A stretch of DNA of 64,000 nt from Buttiauxella sp. A111 (GTDB lineage Bacteria; Pseudomonadota; Gammaproteobacteria; Enterobacterales; Enterobacteriaceae). A program made the translations under genes and the position numbers. Shown one piece after another: positions 62,057 through 64,000 of this stretch (the stretch's first letter is position 1; each line of letters opens with the position of its first letter). The stretch is from positions 310,001-374,000 of the forward strand of contig NZ_BJFN01000003.1 in NCBI RefSeq assembly GCF_014189855.1, written 5' to 3'. The notes below the pieces were generated by a model that ran no database searches, was not told where the DNA came from, and saw nothing but the letters and a program-made list of their open reading frames with translations.

Positions 62057-63603
62057 TGTGCATTCTCCTTGCAGACAAACTCACGCGCCAGCAGACCGGT
62101 GTTGGTGCTGCTGCTTGCCCAAATCACGCCAGCATCCGTCAGCATCTGGCACTGCTGGGCAAGCGAAGGGGTGTCCAAATCTGTGCCCAGGACGTAACCC
62201 AAAATCTCCAGATGACGCCCATCGCGGGCAGCAATAGCTTTCGCTTCTTTGATGGCATCAAGCATCACGCCGACAGGATCTTCATGCGAGCCGTAACCCA
62301 GCACGAAATCCATCGCAATCACGCCAACTTCCGGGTCACGCGCTTCTTGCAGCAAGCGGCTGATGCGGTTGGTTGGGTCAATCATCGGGTGCGGTTTGCC
62401 GTTGGTGAAATCATCGTCACCAAAATCCAGGAAAGTGTGGGCAATGCTGACGTTGACGTCTTTGAGGCGATATTCCGGGTTTGGCTGGATATTGCTGTAA
62501 ACGTCCGGGTATTTTTCCAGTGCGGCAAACATCGCTTCGTCGCACAGCGTACCGCCGCAGAACAGCGCACGAATGTACTTCTGTTCAGGCTTCAGACGGG
62601 CACGAACTTCTTCAATAAGCGGCCAGTTGAGCGGGTGGAGATCCAGCGATTCCTTTTTAATGCCTGTGAGCAACACGGCTTTTAGCGCGGCTTCTTTAGT
62701 GGCACGGGCAAACTGTAAGCCCGGTTCATCTGCGCGAGTCTCTTTTGTCCCGAGGAAGCAGACAACAACTGGCTTGCGGCAATCCTGCGCACGTTGCAGC
62801 ACTTTACGCGCGACGCTTTCAGCAGGCGGTTTTGAGACCAGCACAATCACTTCGGTTTGCGCGTCATCTTCCAGCATCTGAATCGCATCCAGCATCATGA
62901 TGCCGCCGATTTTCTCGCTTAAATCACGTCCGCCTGTGCCGATGAGCTGAGAAACACCCCCGCCAAACTCATGAATACGCACGCTGAGTTCCTGGCTGCC
63001 GGTTCCCGACGCGCCCACGATACCGATAGATCCGCGACGCACCGCATTGCCAAAGCACAACGCCGCACCATTGATAATCGCGGTGCCGCAATCAGGCCCC
63101 ATCATCAGCAAGCCTTTGCTGTGCGCGAGTTGTTTAAGTGCCAGTTCATCTTCAAGGGAGACGTTGTCGGAAAACAGCATCACGTTGAGATCATTTTCCA
63201 GCGCCTGGCGCGCTTCGCGGGCAGCAAATGCGCCGTTAACAGAAATCACTGCGAGGTTGCTTTCAGGCACGTTGTTGCTTGCGCTGGTCAGTGTTGCGTA
63301 TCGAGCTTCGTGGCGCGAACCACCGTTGTCTTTTCGTGTGAACAACCCTTCGATAGCCTCAAGTGTGGCCTCGTTTGCCGCGTCGCTGGCACCTTTGATA
63401 ACGATCATCAGGTCGCCATTGTTCGCCTGTTCGAGCTCATCGTTTAACAAGCCGAGGTTTTTCAGCACGCCTTTGTTCATCTCGGTGGCCATTGCCACAA
63501 ACGCCTGATCAACCCCTTCCAGCTGGTTAGCTTTGGTTGAGATGGACATCAGTGAGACAGAATCAAAATAGGTATTCTTTTTAATCACAATCCTGGTTGA
63601 CAT
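62053..63603 (-). CDS. yahF: FdrA-type carbamoyltransferase subunit YahF
   Basis: About 516 residues (E. coli YahF 515), FdrA family, with a succinyl-CoA-synthetase-like fold: an N-terminal Rossmann domain, then GIVGASGTGSQELSVRIHEFG and RALFCGGTLCDEAMFA. The start is ATG 63603, with GGAGG six bases upstream. FdrA (AllF) is the central subunit of the oxamate carbamoyltransferase; YahF is its paralogue. It overlaps both neighbours (DUF2877 gene by 23 bases, yahG by four), the order expected of a three-subunit complex. Confidence 0.9.
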   Translation of the reverse strand: MSTRIVIKKNTYFDSVSLMSISTKANQLEGVDQAFVAMATEMNKGVLKNLGLLNDELEQANNGDLMIVIKGASDAANEATLEAIEGLFTRKDNGGSRHEARYATLTSASNNVPESNLAVISVNGAFAAREARQALENDLNVMLFSDNVSLEDELALKQLAHSKGLLMMGPDCGTAIINGAALCFGNAVRRGSIGIVGASGTGSQELSVRIHEFGGGVSQLIGTGGRDLSEKIGGIMMLDAIQMLEDDAQTEVIVLVSKPPAESVARKVLQRAQDCRKPVVVCFLGTKETRADEPGLQFARATKEAALKAVLLTGIKKESLDLHPLNWPLIEEVRARLKPEQKYIRALFCGGTLCDEAMFAALEKYPDVYSNIQPNPEYRLKDVNVSIAHTFLDFGDDDFTNGKPHPMIDPTNRISRLLQEARDPEVGVIAMDFVLGYGSHEDPVGVMLDAIKEAKAIAARDGRHLEILGYVLGTDLDTPSLAQQCQMLTDAGVIWASSSTNTGLLAREFVCKENAQ

Positions 63604-64000
63604 GATTTCCTCCGTCATATCGGGTCAACGCGAAGGCATCTGCCATGCCGCAAAGCATGTCACAACCTGAACTTGACCCTATTTTTTTAATTTCATTAAT
63701 AAACTGCTGAATATTTTGTTGTTCGCCGTTCAGTGCGTGATAAATAAAATCATGGATACTTTCACGAAAGCGTTGTTCAATAGCTTCCCGCAGCGTAATG
63801 GCACTGAGAAGCGTGGTTTGATTCCTGGCGCGCGCTAATACAGAAATAAATAACGAGCGATATTTATTGGCCGGATGCCCATTAATAAATAATACTGCAC
63901 TTAATCCTGAAAGATAATCATCGCCCGTAGGTGTCAGCCCAATGCCTAATCCCAACAACGCGGTCATTTCATTTTCAATAGCAAAATAATTATCTTCCCG
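63581..64000 (-). CDS. yahE: DUF2877 subunit YahE, 3' part
   Basis: The frame is open to the window edge (codons read ...NEMTALLGLGIGLTPTGDDYLSG), so the gene starts beyond base 64000; 139 codons of a protein of about 285 residues are seen. GLGIGLTPTGDDYL is the DUF2877 signature. YahE is the counterpart of YlbF/AllH, the third subunit of the oxamate carbamoyltransferase. Its stop lies 23 bases inside the yahF gene, which suggests coupled translation. Confidence 0.87.
   Translation of the reverse strand, partial: REDNYFAIENEMTALLGLGIGLTPTGDDYLSGLSAVLFINGHPANKYRSLFISVLARARNQTTLLSAITLREAIEQRFRESIHDFIYHALNGEQQNIQQFINEIKKIGSSSGCDMLCGMADAFALTRYDGGNHVNQDCD

Overview
The window is chromosomal DNA of a gammaproteobacterium in the family Enterobacteriaceae. 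Gene order matches Escherichia coli in several separate blocks (citG-citT-rna, rnk, ybcJ-folD, argU, lysU-dtpC-cadA-cadB-cadC, yahE-yahF-yahG-yahI-yahJ). Protein lengths and motifs are close to the E. coli proteins, but the blocks are joined differently and many accessory genes lie between them. Genus is not resolved from sequence alone; a relative of Buttiauxella, Kluyvera, Lelliottia or similar is a guess.

Layout. 1-3 kb: end of a citrate fermentation locus (citG fragment, citT) and RNase I. 3.1-6 kb: an insertion relative to E. coli between rna and rnk, holding a 50-codon ORF, an alpha/beta hydrolase and a gluconate permease preceded by overlapping GntR-type operators. 6.1-14.2 kb: rnk, then a MalI-like repressor with a PTS EIICB sugar permease, then a beta-galactoside locus (GH42 enzyme, LacY-type permease, divergent LacI-type regulator). 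14.3-15.6 kb: ybcJ-folD and tRNA-Arg (argU). 15.7-19.6 kb: an island-like stretch next to argU with an AlpA-like pseudogene, an AraC regulator and a second-copy-type cfa-metK pair. 19.8-23.1 kb: PACE efflux pump, yqeG, ftnB and a small membrane protein. 23.2-28.4 kb: beta-glucoside PTS locus (LacI regulator and ROK kinase on one strand; GH1, EIIC and EIIB on the other). 28.7-31.9 kb: POT peptide transporter, DUF1294 and DUF1176 proteins.

32-40.8 kb: the acid-stress lysine decarboxylase region lysU-dtpC-cadA-cadB-cadC. 40.9-47.7 kb: a sugar ABC importer with a PfkB kinase and a divergent ROK repressor; both promoters carry the same exact 17-bp operator-like sequence. 47.8-53.7 kb: an NTF2-like secreted protein and a five-gene export operon (AI-2E permease, outer-membrane channel lipoprotein, HlyD adaptor, DUF2955 membrane protein, K+-channel-like protein). 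53.7-56.6 kb: an AT-rich gap, a BhsA-like stress protein and a TrkG-type potassium transporter. 56.6-64 kb: a yah-type cluster with an FdrA-type three-subunit carbamoyltransferase (yahE/F/G), an NCS2-like permease, carbamate kinase and a Tat-exported amidohydrolase, which together suggest ATP-yielding breakdown of a carbamoyl- or ureido-containing compound.

The most noteworthy observations are the cfa-metK pair (a SAM-consuming membrane-modifying enzyme beside its SAM supplier, under an AraC regulator in a tRNA-adjacent island), the yah cluster with its extra permease, the ROK/ABC operator pair, and a MITE-like palindromic repeat present three times. There is no CRISPR array, rRNA, complete prophage or insertion sequence that I could see.
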